Shown: positions 1 to 6,081 of the stretch, in pieces
Numbering within the stretch: the stretch's first letter is position 1
Layout: the number at the start of each line of letters is the position of its first letter
NCBI GenBank assembly: GCA_023261605.1
Contig: JAHFOP010000020.1
Span: 1-14,595, forward strand
Length of the DNA stretch: 14,595 bases
Direction: 5' to 3'
Source of the DNA: Candidatus Moraniibacteriota bacterium
GTDB lineage: Bacteria > Patescibacteriota > Minisyncoccia > Moranbacterales > UBA2206
Notes under the pieces: model-generated
Seen by the model: only the letters and a program-made list of their open reading frames with translations
Told to the model about the DNA's origin: nothing
Databases searched by the model: none
Made by a program: the position numbers and the translations under genes

Positions 1-975
1 TTCCAAATTTTCGAGAGCGATGCCGATGCCTTTGATCACACAAAACAATGGGTCGTCCGCTACGTAGCAAGGTACGCCGATGGTTTTCGTGATAAGCTGA
101 TCAAGATTTTTGATGAGTGAGCCGCCGCCGGACAGCACCATGCCCTTATCCATAATATCCGAAGCCAATTCGGGCGGAGTTTCTTGCAACACTTTTTTGA
201 TCGCATTAATGATTTCTCTGAGTTCATCTTGAATGGCCTCCGTCACTTCATTAGATGAAATACGCACCGTTCGTGGCAAACCGCCAGTCAGATCGCGTCC
301 ACGCACATCCATATATTCCTCCTTGACCTGCGGCAAGGCCGAACTGATTTTTATCTTCACATCTTCCGCCGTTCTTTCTCCAATGGCCAAGCTATATTTT
401 CTTTTAATGTAATCCGCGATAGCTTGATCAATTTTATTGCCGCCCACGCGCGCACTGGTGGCCGCGACAATTCCGCCCAAAGAAATGACCGCAATTTCCG
501 AAGTGCCGCCGCCAATGTTAATGATCATGTTGCCACTCGCATTGGCAATGGGAATGCCCGCCCCAATGGCTGCGAGCATCGGTTCTTTGACAACATAAGC
601 CGCTTTGGCCCCAGCGCGCACCGCGGCATCAATCACCGCGCGCCGTTCGGTCGAAGTCACGCCCACTGGGATGGAAATCATCACTTCCGGCCGCACGAAA
701 CGAAAACGGCCACTGACTTTGTTGATGAAATATTTCAGCATCGCTTCGGTGATTTTGTAATCCGCAATCACGCCGTCTTTCATCGGGCGCGAAGCTTGAA
801 TGGTGTCCGGTGTGCGCCCCAACATCTCTTTGGCATCATTGCCCACGGCCAAAACCTTGTTCTCAAAAATGGAAACTGCCACCACGCTCGGCTCATTGGA
901 AACTATCCCCTTCCCTGGCACAAACACCAAAACATTCGCCGTTCCCAAATCAATTCCGATTTTTCGTATAAACAT
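1..975 (-). CDS. mreB: Rod shape-determining protein MreB (3' end beyond window)
   Basis: Bacterial actin homologue that polymerises under the membrane and directs lateral wall synthesis with RodA and its partner transpeptidase. I translated 325 codons from the ATG at 975; the frame stays open to the window edge, so perhaps 10-25 C-terminal residues are missing compared with the usual ~340-350. The actin-fold nucleotide motifs are present in order: phosphate 1 (IGIDLGTANVLVF, residues 7-19), the SIPVGVTSTERRAV segment (101-114), KEPMLAAIGAGIPI (130-143), phosphate 2 (INIGGGTSEIAVISL, about 152-166) and the adenosine motif (GMVLSGGGSLIKNLDQ, 278-293). Only 20 nt separate it from the HD-domain gene upstream, and no good Shine-Dalgarno is seen, so it is probably cotranscribed with murA and the HD gene. 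Family assignment is very secure. Confidence 0.97.
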   Translation of the reverse strand, partial: MFIRKIGIDLGTANVLVFVPGKGIVSNEPSVVAVSIFENKVLAVGNDAKEMLGRTPDTIQASRPMKDGVIADYKITEAMLKYFINKVSGRFRFVRPEVMISIPVGVTSTERRAVIDAAVRAGAKAAYVVKEPMLAAIGAGIPIANASGNMIINIGGGTSEIAVISLGGIVAATSARVGGNKIDQAIADYIKRKYSLAIGERTAEDVKIKISSALPQVKEEYMDVRGRDLTGGLPRTVRISSNEVTEAIQDELREIINAIKKVLQETPPELASDIMDKGMVLSGGGSLIKNLDQLITKTIGVPCYVADDPLFCVIKGIGIALENLE

Positions 976-995
976 AAGATTTAATAATTTTGAAT

Positions 996-1676
996 TTATA
1001 ATTTCCCCATTACTTCCTTTTCCAATTCACCTAGAAAATCTTTGAAAAATTTCAGTCTCGCTTTAGCAATTTTTTTAGCCTTAATAGTATTTAATCTTTT
1101 AATTATATGCTTTAATTTTATTTCATATTCGATTTGTGGGCTGTGCTTTGTTTTATCCTTAATCCGACCGTTTATTTTTTTACTGAAATTATCCTGCAGA
1201 TAAGCATCTACATCATCAACTTTTTTATATATATGAGCGTTATTTTTTCCTATCCAAGCAAAAAGACGTGCCACACCAATCGCCCCTAGTGCATCTAGCT
1301 TATCCGCATCAAACAACAATTTTGCCTCGAGAGTTTTTGGCTTATTATCAGTTTTGTAACGATGGGAAATTATGCAGTCTTGAATATGTATAATCTTATC
1401 TTCCATAAACCCAAATTTTTTCAAAAGTGGTTCTGCTATTTTAGCACTTTCAATAGCGTGGTCGGTCTTGCCTGTACTATCTGCCATTTCTCTCGCTCCA
1501 CCGATATCATGCAAGAGGGTCGCCACTTCCAAGACTTCATGGTCAATTTTTTCCCCCTTGGCAAGCGTCAAGCATAAATTATAAACTCTCAATACATGTT
1601 CAATATTATGCCCGGGACACACCATGGTGTCTCTAACATATTTTTTAATTTTTTCTATCCTATCTCTTTCTTTCAT
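996..1676 (-). CDS. HD-domain phosphohydrolase, YedJ/YpgQ-like
   Basis: Predicted metal-dependent phosphohydrolase of the HD superfamily. From the ATG at 1676 it is 226 aa. The metal ligands of the family are visible: His27 in PGHNIEHV, His56-Asp57 in LLHDIGG, His105 in ISHR and Asp125 in FDADKLDALGAIGVARLF. This last stretch closely resembles E. coli YedJ and B. subtilis YpgQ; dNTP pyrophosphohydrolase activity has been reported for YpgQ as I recall, but the substrate here is unknown. The frame is open up to 1739, which would overlap the end of murA by 53 nt. I prefer the start at 1676, 10 nt after the murA stop, because homology begins there and the extra 21 residues are basic and unlike the family. 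It is the middle gene of a murA-HD-mreB run. Family secure, function not. Confidence 0.88.
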   Translation of the reverse strand: MKERDRIEKIKKYVRDTMVCPGHNIEHVLRVYNLCLTLAKGEKIDHEVLEVATLLHDIGGAREMADSTGKTDHAIESAKIAEPLLKKFGFMEDKIIHIQDCIISHRYKTDNKPKTLEAKLLFDADKLDALGAIGVARLFAWIGKNNAHIYKKVDDVDAYLQDNFSKKINGRIKDKTKHSPQIEYEIKLKHIIKRLNTIKAKKIAKARLKFFKDFLGELEKEVMGKL

Positions 1677-1686
1677 ATTCTTTACT

Positions 1687-2997
1687 TTATGAACCTTTAA
1701 CTCTCTTAATGTTCGCCCCAATCTTTTGCAATCTTTCAACTAAATTTTCATATCCCCTTTCGATGTGATACACGTCTTTCAGAATTGATTTCCCCTTGGC
1801 GGCAAGCATGGCGACTAAAATTATCGCCCCTGGGCGCAAAGCTGGCGGAGAAGTCATCGTGACGCCCTTTAGTTTTTTTGGACCCTCAATCAAAACTCGA
1901 TGCGGATCCATGAGTGTTACTTTCGCACCTAACTTATTCAATTCGGCAAAATAGATTGCCCGATTTTCATATACCCAATCATGGATGAGAGTTTCTCCTT
2001 TAGCAAAAATTGCCACAGGCACAAAAAAAGGAAGATTGTCGATGTTGATTCCCGCGGCTGATGGCAAGGGATGTATTTTTTCTTCTAGCGCAACTAGTTT
2101 TGAAGAAAAAGTTTTTATATCCACCAAATTAGTCTTTCCATTTTTTGATAAGTATTGTTTTACAATTTCATATTTAAAGCCCATTTTTTCCAGTTTGAGA
2201 AGTTCCAATTCCAAAAAATCAATCGGGCAACGCTTGATCAAAAGCTCGCTGCCATTACTCGCTGCAATTGAAAGGAAAAACATCGCCTCAATTGGGTCTT
2301 CGCTAATTTCATATTCAACATCTTTATTTATGCTATCCAAGCCATCCACCTCCAGATTGCCAGTGCCAATTCCTTTTATTTTAACGCCGATTTTTTCCAA
2401 GAAGAAGCAAACGTCCTGAACCATATAATTTGAAGAGGCAAGATGAATTTCCGTTTTCCCTTTGATTTGAGCGGCTGCTAATAATATATTTTCGGTTACC
2501 GTATCTCCTTTTTCATATAGAACAATCCTTTTTCCTGGTAGAAGTTTTTTGACACTCACGCTAAAACCGTCGGCTTGAACTTTGATTTCGATGCCAGTTT
2601 TTTCTAAGGCAAAAAGATGCGGTTTAATTGTTCGACTGCCCAACCGGCAACCGCCGGCTTGCGGGATAATATAATTTTTAAGCTGACCGGATAAAGCACC
2701 GACCATCATTATGATAGAACGCGTCCTTTCTGCCGCTGCCCGATTGATTTTTCCAATTTCAATTTGTTTTGGCGGAATGATGGTCAAGTCTCGTTTATTT
2801 TTTTCAAATCTGACTCCTACACTTTCCATCACCTCCATCAAACGATTCACTTCTTCGATTTGCGGAACATTTTTCAGAGTTGTCCTTCCTCTGTTTATCA
2901 AGGATGCCATCAGCAGCCCCACCGCTGCGTTTTTTGAGCTGTTGACTGTTACTTCGCCCCTCAATTTTTTCCCGCCAATTATTTCAAAATATTCCAT
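1687..2997 (-). CDS. murA: UDP-N-acetylglucosamine 1-carboxyvinyltransferase (MurA), divergent
   Basis: Transfers enolpyruvate from PEP to UDP-GlcNAc, the committed cytoplasmic step of peptidoglycan synthesis. At 436 aa it has normal family length (E. coli about 419) and starts at ATG 2997. Key residues align with E. coli MurA: Lys22 in NSSKNAA, Arg93, the active-site and fosfomycin-target Cys117 in GGCRLGSR, Arg122, Asp320 in GINIDNLPFF (catalytic Asp305 in E. coli), Arg346 in YENR and Arg388 in LRPGA. The C-terminus YHIERGYENLVERLQKIGANI is typical. The usual REPE loop is replaced by SSNYM (about residues 188-192), and the PGFPTD motif is strongly altered, so it could be a MurA-type paralogue. 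Because Cys117 is kept, fosfomycin binding is expected (inference). First gene of a probable operon with the HD gene and mreB; no clear Shine-Dalgarno. Confidence 0.93.
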   Translation of the reverse strand: MEYFEIIGGKKLRGEVTVNSSKNAAVGLLMASLINRGRTTLKNVPQIEEVNRLMEVMESVGVRFEKNKRDLTIIPPKQIEIGKINRAAAERTRSIIMMVGALSGQLKNYIIPQAGGCRLGSRTIKPHLFALEKTGIEIKVQADGFSVSVKKLLPGKRIVLYEKGDTVTENILLAAAQIKGKTEIHLASSNYMVQDVCFFLEKIGVKIKGIGTGNLEVDGLDSINKDVEYEISEDPIEAMFFLSIAASNGSELLIKRCPIDFLELELLKLEKMGFKYEIVKQYLSKNGKTNLVDIKTFSSKLVALEEKIHPLPSAAGINIDNLPFFVPVAIFAKGETLIHDWVYENRAIYFAELNKLGAKVTLMDPHRVLIEGPKKLKGVTMTSPPALRPGAIILVAMLAAKGKSILKDVYHIERGYENLVERLQKIGANIKRVKGS

Positions 2998-3023
2998 AAA
3001 ACAAGGACTTTTACAAATTAAAT

Positions 3024-3049
3024 CCGCATATAGACTATACTATATGCGG
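3024..3049. repeat. Perfect 10+10 bp inverted repeat between the transglycosylase gene and murA
   Basis: CCGCATATAG (3024-3033), a 6-nt centre (3034-3039) and CTATATGCGG (3040-3049) form a perfect inverted repeat. It lies 40 nt past the stop of the transglycosylase gene. On the minus strand it is followed by the moderately T-rich ATTTAATTTG, so it can be a terminator for that gene. Its centre also forms the -10 hexamer of the best murA promoter candidate, so it could instead be an operator. I cannot separate the two uses from sequence. Confidence 0.7.
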
Positions 3050-3062
3050 CCAATAAAATCAA
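3034..3062 (-). promoter_or_regulatory. Putative murA operon promoter
   Basis: On the minus strand TTGATT (3062-3057), a 17-nt spacer and TATAGT (3039-3034, five of six consensus bases) fit a sigma-70 type promoter. Transcription would begin near 3027, about 30 nt before the murA ATG. The -10 sits exactly in the centre of the inverted repeat at 3024-3049, so a bound repressor or a cruciform would mask it. Confidence 0.45.
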
Positions 3063-3088
3063 TCTTGACATTCAATGAAAAAGGGTTG

Positions 3089-4273
3089 CTAAAAATAGCT
3101 ATCATAGCCTTTTGACCAGCTAATAACTGTATTGGCATAATTTTTGCACACTGTACGCTTCCAATTACCGCCACAATAATACATGGCGGCCGCCTGATAT
3201 TCCCCGCTCTTCGAATCCCCGCCCTTATTTTTGAGATAGAGCGCCATACCCATAATTCCATCTTTCAAACTCCATGGATCAGCCGGACTACTTCCTGTTA
3301 GCGAAGCAATTTTTGGCGCATAGCCAACCCAAGTGCTCGGCATGAATTGCGCCACGCCCATCGCTCCGCCGATGCCATAGCTCAACGGGCAAGAGACTTT
3401 CATTTTTTTGTAATTATATCCCAATCCGTCACAAATATCTTGAAAAATTGTGCTATTTGCGCTACCCATCTTGCTCTTATCATAACTGCAACCACCGGTA
3501 AATCTGCCCAGATCAGTTTCTTTATCAAGCACCGCGAATAGAAACTCTTTCCTTACGCCGGTTTTATTGTCGGCGTATTTCACCGCCGCGACAACATCAT
3601 CCATTGTGAATGACTCTCCCAAGAAGCTGGACAACATGCTGCGCAATTTGTCCATCTTGGCTTGCAACTGAGCAACTGTCACTTGCGTTTCTTGCACATC
3701 GCTGGCAATGGCGGCTTGAGTCGCTTGCTGGGCTGCCAATGCTTGTGCACTGCTTTTTTGCAAATCAGCCAAATCAGATTTGACCTGCTCGACTTGCTCT
3801 TTGGTATCATTGATCGTTTCCAAAGAAGAAATAATCTTAGCCTTAACTCCGATCATTCCATCAAAACTGGCTGATAAGTCACTTAAGTTATTTGTTGAAA
3901 TAGGCAAAGTTACCAAGAGATCTTCCTGATCGAGATAATATATCTGACGGAGATATTCCGAAAGCATTTTTTTGTTCGCGTCTGCCTGAGATGTCAGGTC
4001 ATTCAATTGCGCTTCCTTTTGCGCGATATCGGAAGTGAGGAGTGCAATAGTTTTTTTGGTAGCGCTTATCTTGGTCTGATTTTTGTAAAGTTGCGCCTGC
4101 TCCGTGGCCAGCTCTTGCTGCGCCGCTTCCAACTTTTTATTATATTTTTCAATATCGTCTCTGATGCTGCTGGCCGTTTCCGCTGACGCTGAATGCCAAG
4201 TAACACCAAAAAATCCAACCGCAATAGCCACTAGCAAAAAAATCGCTAAAAATATTTTTTGTTTTTTCTTCAT
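3089..4273 (-). CDS. Secreted coiled-coil lytic murein transglycosylase
   Basis: 394-aa predicted extracytoplasmic wall hydrolase that would cleave the MurNAc-GlcNAc bond with formation of 1,6-anhydroMurNAc. A lysine-rich N-terminus and hydrophobic stretch (about residues 7-27) form a signal peptide with a likely cleavage after SASA (residue 31). Residues about 33-115 and 145-215 are long Ala/Gln/Lys-rich coiled coils, as in wall hydrolases or their activators. The C-terminal SLT/MltB-like domain (about 225-385) has the catalytic Glu252 in DKETDLGRFTGG and the family motif GAMGVAQFMPSTW (303-315), then DPWSLKDGIMGMALYLKNKGG. Five cysteines in this domain (262, 281, 295, 367, 376) could form disulfides. 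The stop is TAG. The promoter -10 is so close to the ATG that a leaderless mRNA is expected. Family sure; exact substrate specificity not. Confidence 0.9.
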   Translation of the reverse strand: MKKKQKIFLAIFLLVAIAVGFFGVTWHSASAETASSIRDDIEKYNKKLEAAQQELATEQAQLYKNQTKISATKKTIALLTSDIAQKEAQLNDLTSQADANKKMLSEYLRQIYYLDQEDLLVTLPISTNNLSDLSASFDGMIGVKAKIISSLETINDTKEQVEQVKSDLADLQKSSAQALAAQQATQAAIASDVQETQVTVAQLQAKMDKLRSMLSSFLGESFTMDDVVAAVKYADNKTGVRKEFLFAVLDKETDLGRFTGGCSYDKSKMGSANSTIFQDICDGLGYNYKKMKVSCPLSYGIGGAMGVAQFMPSTWVGYAPKIASLTGSSPADPWSLKDGIMGMALYLKNKGGDSKSGEYQAAAMYYCGGNWKRTVCKNYANTVISWSKGYDSYF

Positions 4274-4281
4274 ATCCTACT

Positions 4282-4290
4282 ATTATACCA
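4282..4290 (-). promoter_or_regulatory. Extended -10 promoter of the transglycosylase gene
   Basis: TGGTATAAT (4290-4282) is a perfect extended -10 (TGnTATAAT). The expected start point, about 7 nt after the hexamer, is near 4275, within two nt of the ATG at 4273. A -35 would fall inside the terminator stem of the upstream bL25 gene and is poor (GTTTTA). Confidence 0.75.
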
Positions 4291-4296
4291 AAAATT

Positions 4297-4335
4297 GAGA
4301 AAAATAAAACCACCCAAAAACCAGGGTGGTTTTAT
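4297..4335 (-). terminator. Rho-independent terminator of rplY
   Basis: A perfect 12-bp inverted repeat, ATAAAACCACCC (4304-4315) and GGGTGGTTTTAT (4324-4335), has an 8-nt loop and is followed on the minus strand by TTTTTC. It begins 20 nt after the bL25 stop codon. Confidence 0.9.
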
Positions 4336-4355
4336 GTCTAAACTAAGCGGAAAAA

Positions 4356-5033
4356 CTACTTTTTATTCTCGATCTTTTCTTTTTTCTCTCCTTCAGCCGG
4401 AGTTTCTTTCACGACGCCTTCCACTTTGGTCACGTCCGCTTCCACTTTCGTTTCCAAGCCTTCCAGTTCCGCTTCGCTTCGAGGAGGCGCCACCGAGGCA
4501 ATCACTGTTTCCGAATCAATCTCGATTTTGATCTTGTCGGAAAGCTTCAAATCTTTAATAGTAATATGATCTTCAAAAGTTTTGAGCACGCTGATGTCCA
4601 CTTCGATCTCGCTCGGCAGATCAGCCGGCAAACATTTGACTGTCAACTCATCCATGCTCTTCACCAAGTTTCCACCCAATTCCTTCACCGCTGGAGCGTC
4701 ACCCACAAAAACCAATTCCACTTCCTTTTCAATCTCCTCATCCATTCTAACATGGAAAAAATCCACATGAATATATTGTCCTCTGATCGGATCTTTTTGT
4801 GTTTCATAAATGATCACATTGCGCGCTTTTTCTTCTCCCACGTTAAGTTCAATAATGGTGCTCTCGCCGGATTTTTTAAGCAACTTGGAAAATTCCAACG
4901 CGTTCACCCAAATGCTCTCGCTTTTTGTGCCATGGCCATAAACCACCGCCGGCACCAAACCGTCTTTTCGTCCCTTGTTAGTCTTACTTCCGAAGACCTC
5001 GCGGATTTTGGCCGCCAATTTAACTTTTTCCAT
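4356..5033 (-). CDS. rplY: 50S ribosomal protein bL25, long CTC/TL5 form
   Basis: Large-subunit protein that binds 5S rRNA in the central protuberance. It is 225 aa, matching the two-domain CTC/TL5 type rather than the ~94-aa E. coli L25. The N-terminal 5S-binding domain (about 1-93) shows GRKDGLVPAVVYGHG, SGESTIIEL and DPIRGQYIHVDFFHV. The C-terminal beta domain (about 95-190) shows ELVFVGDAPAVKELGGNLVKSMDELTVKCLP and LPSEIEVDIS. A low-complexity Glu/Lys tail closes the protein (about 190-225). Start ATG 5033, stop TAG. It is a single-gene unit with its own promoter, a ~90-nt leader containing a small palindrome and a strong terminator. Its RNA partner, the 5S rRNA, lies in the same window about 6 kb upstream. 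Confidence 0.97.
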   Translation of the reverse strand: MEKVKLAAKIREVFGSKTNKGRKDGLVPAVVYGHGTKSESIWVNALEFSKLLKKSGESTIIELNVGEEKARNVIIYETQKDPIRGQYIHVDFFHVRMDEEIEKEVELVFVGDAPAVKELGGNLVKSMDELTVKCLPADLPSEIEVDISVLKTFEDHITIKDLKLSDKIKIEIDSETVIASVAPPRSEAELEGLETKVEADVTKVEGVVKETPAEGEKKEKIENKK

Positions 5034-5050
5034 TATATTTACGCTCTACC

Positions 5051-5068
5051 TGTCCAACGATCGTCGAA
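5051..5068 (-). promoter_or_regulatory. Palindromic hairpin in the rplY leader
   Basis: GTTCGACGATCGTTGGAC on the minus strand is a near palindrome that as RNA makes a 7-bp stem (two G-U pairs) with a GAUC loop. It ends next to the AGG that is the best ribosome-binding candidate (about 5049-5050), so it could affect translation. Role unproven. Confidence 0.4.
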
Positions 5069-5129
5069 CCTCTCAAGCGATTAAAAATTACAATTTTATT
5101 ACCTAAATAGGCTTTTCTCTAGCTATAGG

Positions 5130-5158
5130 AGTTTAGCAATATTTTTGGGGCAAGTCAA
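5130..5158 (-). promoter_or_regulatory. rplY promoter
   Basis: TTGACT (5158-5153), a 17-nt spacer and TAAACT (5135-5130) on the minus strand. The start point would be near 5123, giving a leader of about 90 nt. It lies directly behind the terminator of the purH-like gene. Confidence 0.7.
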
Positions 5159-5168
5159 GGCATGATGC

Positions 5169-5207
5169 AAAAAAATAAGCCTTGCCGGTTTGGAGTGCCG
5201 GCAAGGC
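5169..5207 (-). terminator. Rho-independent terminator of the IMP cyclohydrolase gene
   Basis: A perfect 10-bp stem, GCCTTGCCGG (5179-5188) and CCGGCAAGGC (5198-5207), with a 9-nt loop, followed on the minus strand by TTATTTTTTTG. It lies about 26 nt after the TGA at 5234, showing that the gene really ends there. Confidence 0.93.
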
Positions 5208-5233
5208 CTTGTACGCTTTCGAAAGGCCTTCCG

Positions 5234-5857
5234 TCAGGCTTTTGCGAAATAGGCATTAGTCTTAACATCCACCGTCTCCAGCCACTGAGAGATCTTCGTA
5301 TCATAGGAAGATGTCAAGGCAAAGACCTTGGCAGCCAGATAGAATCTGGTCTCCAAGGTGGTATTTCCCTGCTCTTTGATCTCACGCAGGACCCGGGGGT
5401 AATCAGCCGGATCGACAATAACCGTCACATTATGAAAATTTTTCGCCGAGGCCCGCAGCAGGGTCGGGCCGCCGATATCGATATTCTCAATGGCGTCGGC
5501 CAGGCTGCACTGCGGGTCGGCCACGGTCTTTTCAAAGGCATAGAGATTGACGGCGACGAGATCGATATTTTTCAAGCCATGTGCGGCGCATTGCCGTTGA
5601 TGGTCAGCATTGTCCCGCTGATTCAAAATACCACCATGAATCTTCGGATGCAAGGTCTTGACCCGGCCGTCCAGCATTTCAGGGAAACCAGTAAACTCTG
5701 CCACATCAACCACCTCGATCCCTGCCTGCCGAATCATCTTGGCTGTCCCGCCAGTCGAGAGAATCTCAATCCCGAGATCTGCAAGCTCCTGGGCAAAACC
5801 TTCAATCCCATCTTTGTCGGTCAGGCTGATCAAAGCCCGTTCAATTTTTTGTCCCAT
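5234..5857 (-). CDS. purH: Stand-alone IMP cyclohydrolase domain (PurH N-terminal half)
   Basis: Would close the ring of FAICAR to IMP, the last step of de novo purine synthesis. The 207 aa cover only the MGS-like cyclohydrolase half of the usual ~520-aa PurH; the AICAR transformylase half is absent and no such gene is nearby. Motifs: STGGTAK (34-40), GFPEMLDGRVKTLHP (57-71), NLYAF (104-108), ENIDIGGPTLLRASAKN (124-140). Lys67, Tyr106, Asp127 and Lys139 match the human ATIC residues Lys66, Tyr104, Asp125 and Lys137. The frame is open to 5893, but ATG 5857 follows AAGGAGG with 5-nt spacing and starts the homology. A full-strength terminator follows the TGA stop, so this is not a simple truncation. 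Its GC-rich codon use and strong ribosome site differ from the neighbouring core genes and suggest transfer. Domain certain; symbol applies only to this half. Confidence 0.93.
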   Translation of the reverse strand: MGQKIERALISLTDKDGIEGFAQELADLGIEILSTGGTAKMIRQAGIEVVDVAEFTGFPEMLDGRVKTLHPKIHGGILNQRDNADHQRQCAAHGLKNIDLVAVNLYAFEKTVADPQCSLADAIENIDIGGPTLLRASAKNFHNVTVIVDPADYPRVLREIKEQGNTTLETRFYLAAKVFALTSSYDTKISQWLETVDVKTNAYFAKA

Positions 5858-5862
5858 TCCGT

Positions 5863-5898
5863 CCTCCTTGTTTTTTCTTGTCCCTAGCAACAAGAAAA
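5863..5898 (-). promoter_or_regulatory. purH Shine-Dalgarno and adjoining leader hairpin
   Basis: The strong AAGGAGG (5869-5863) fixes the start at 5857. Just upstream a perfect 9-bp stem, TTTTCTTGT (5898-5890 on the minus strand) and ACAAGAAAA (5881-5873), with an 8-nt loop, sits 3 nt from the ribosome site. It does not sequester it in this fold; a regulatory role is possible but not shown. Confidence 0.5.
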
Positions 5899-5965
5899 TT
5901 TGTTTTTTTGAAAAGCGCCAATTCAGGAGCGCCCGCTTGGAAAGAGCTGTTTTTACCTTCCCATC

Positions 5966-5994
5966 ACATTAGCAACAAAACAATGGCTTGTCAA
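5966..5994 (-). promoter_or_regulatory. Promoter of the IMP cyclohydrolase gene
   Basis: Perfect TTGACA (5994-5989), a 17-nt spacer and TAATGT (5971-5966) preceded by TGC, an extended -10. The predicted leader is about 100 nt and contains inverted repeats. Confidence 0.65.
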
Positions 5995-6032
5995 AGCATT
6001 TTCAATTCTCGCCAAGAAGTTTCAAGTGGATG

Positions 6033-6053
6033 AAAAAGGAGGCCGTGAGCCTC
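6033..6053 (-). terminator. Weak terminator of the HAD hydrolase gene
   Basis: A 5-bp GC-rich stem, GAGGC (6039-6043) and GCCTC (6049-6053), with a 5-nt loop, followed on the minus strand by CTTTTTC. It lies about 30 nt past the hydrolase stop. The stem is short, so confidence is moderate. Confidence 0.45.
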
Positions 6054-6081
6054 GAGATTTAATTCATGAATTATTTAAAAA

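Noticed and set aside
424..984. 186-codon plus-strand frame opposite mreB
   Set aside because: His/Arg/Asn-rich composition typical of an antisense shadow; mreB on the other strand is unmistakable.
1677..1739. Longer start for the HD gene (ATG 1739), overlapping murA
   Set aside because: The extra 21 residues are basic and outside the HD family homology; ATG 1676 fits the gap after the murA stop better.
3065..3094. Plus-strand TTGACA (3065-3070) as an antisense promoter
   Set aside because: No acceptable -10 at 16-18 nt and no plus-strand gene follows.
5162..5887. Long plus-strand frame (241 codons) opposite the purH domain
   Set aside because: It is the antisense shadow of a gene with intact catalytic motifs; it has no ribosome site and runs through the terminator stem.
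6060..6071. AATTCATGAATT palindrome
   Set aside because: Short, AT-rich, next to the end of the HAD gene; expected by chance and not followed by a T-run.
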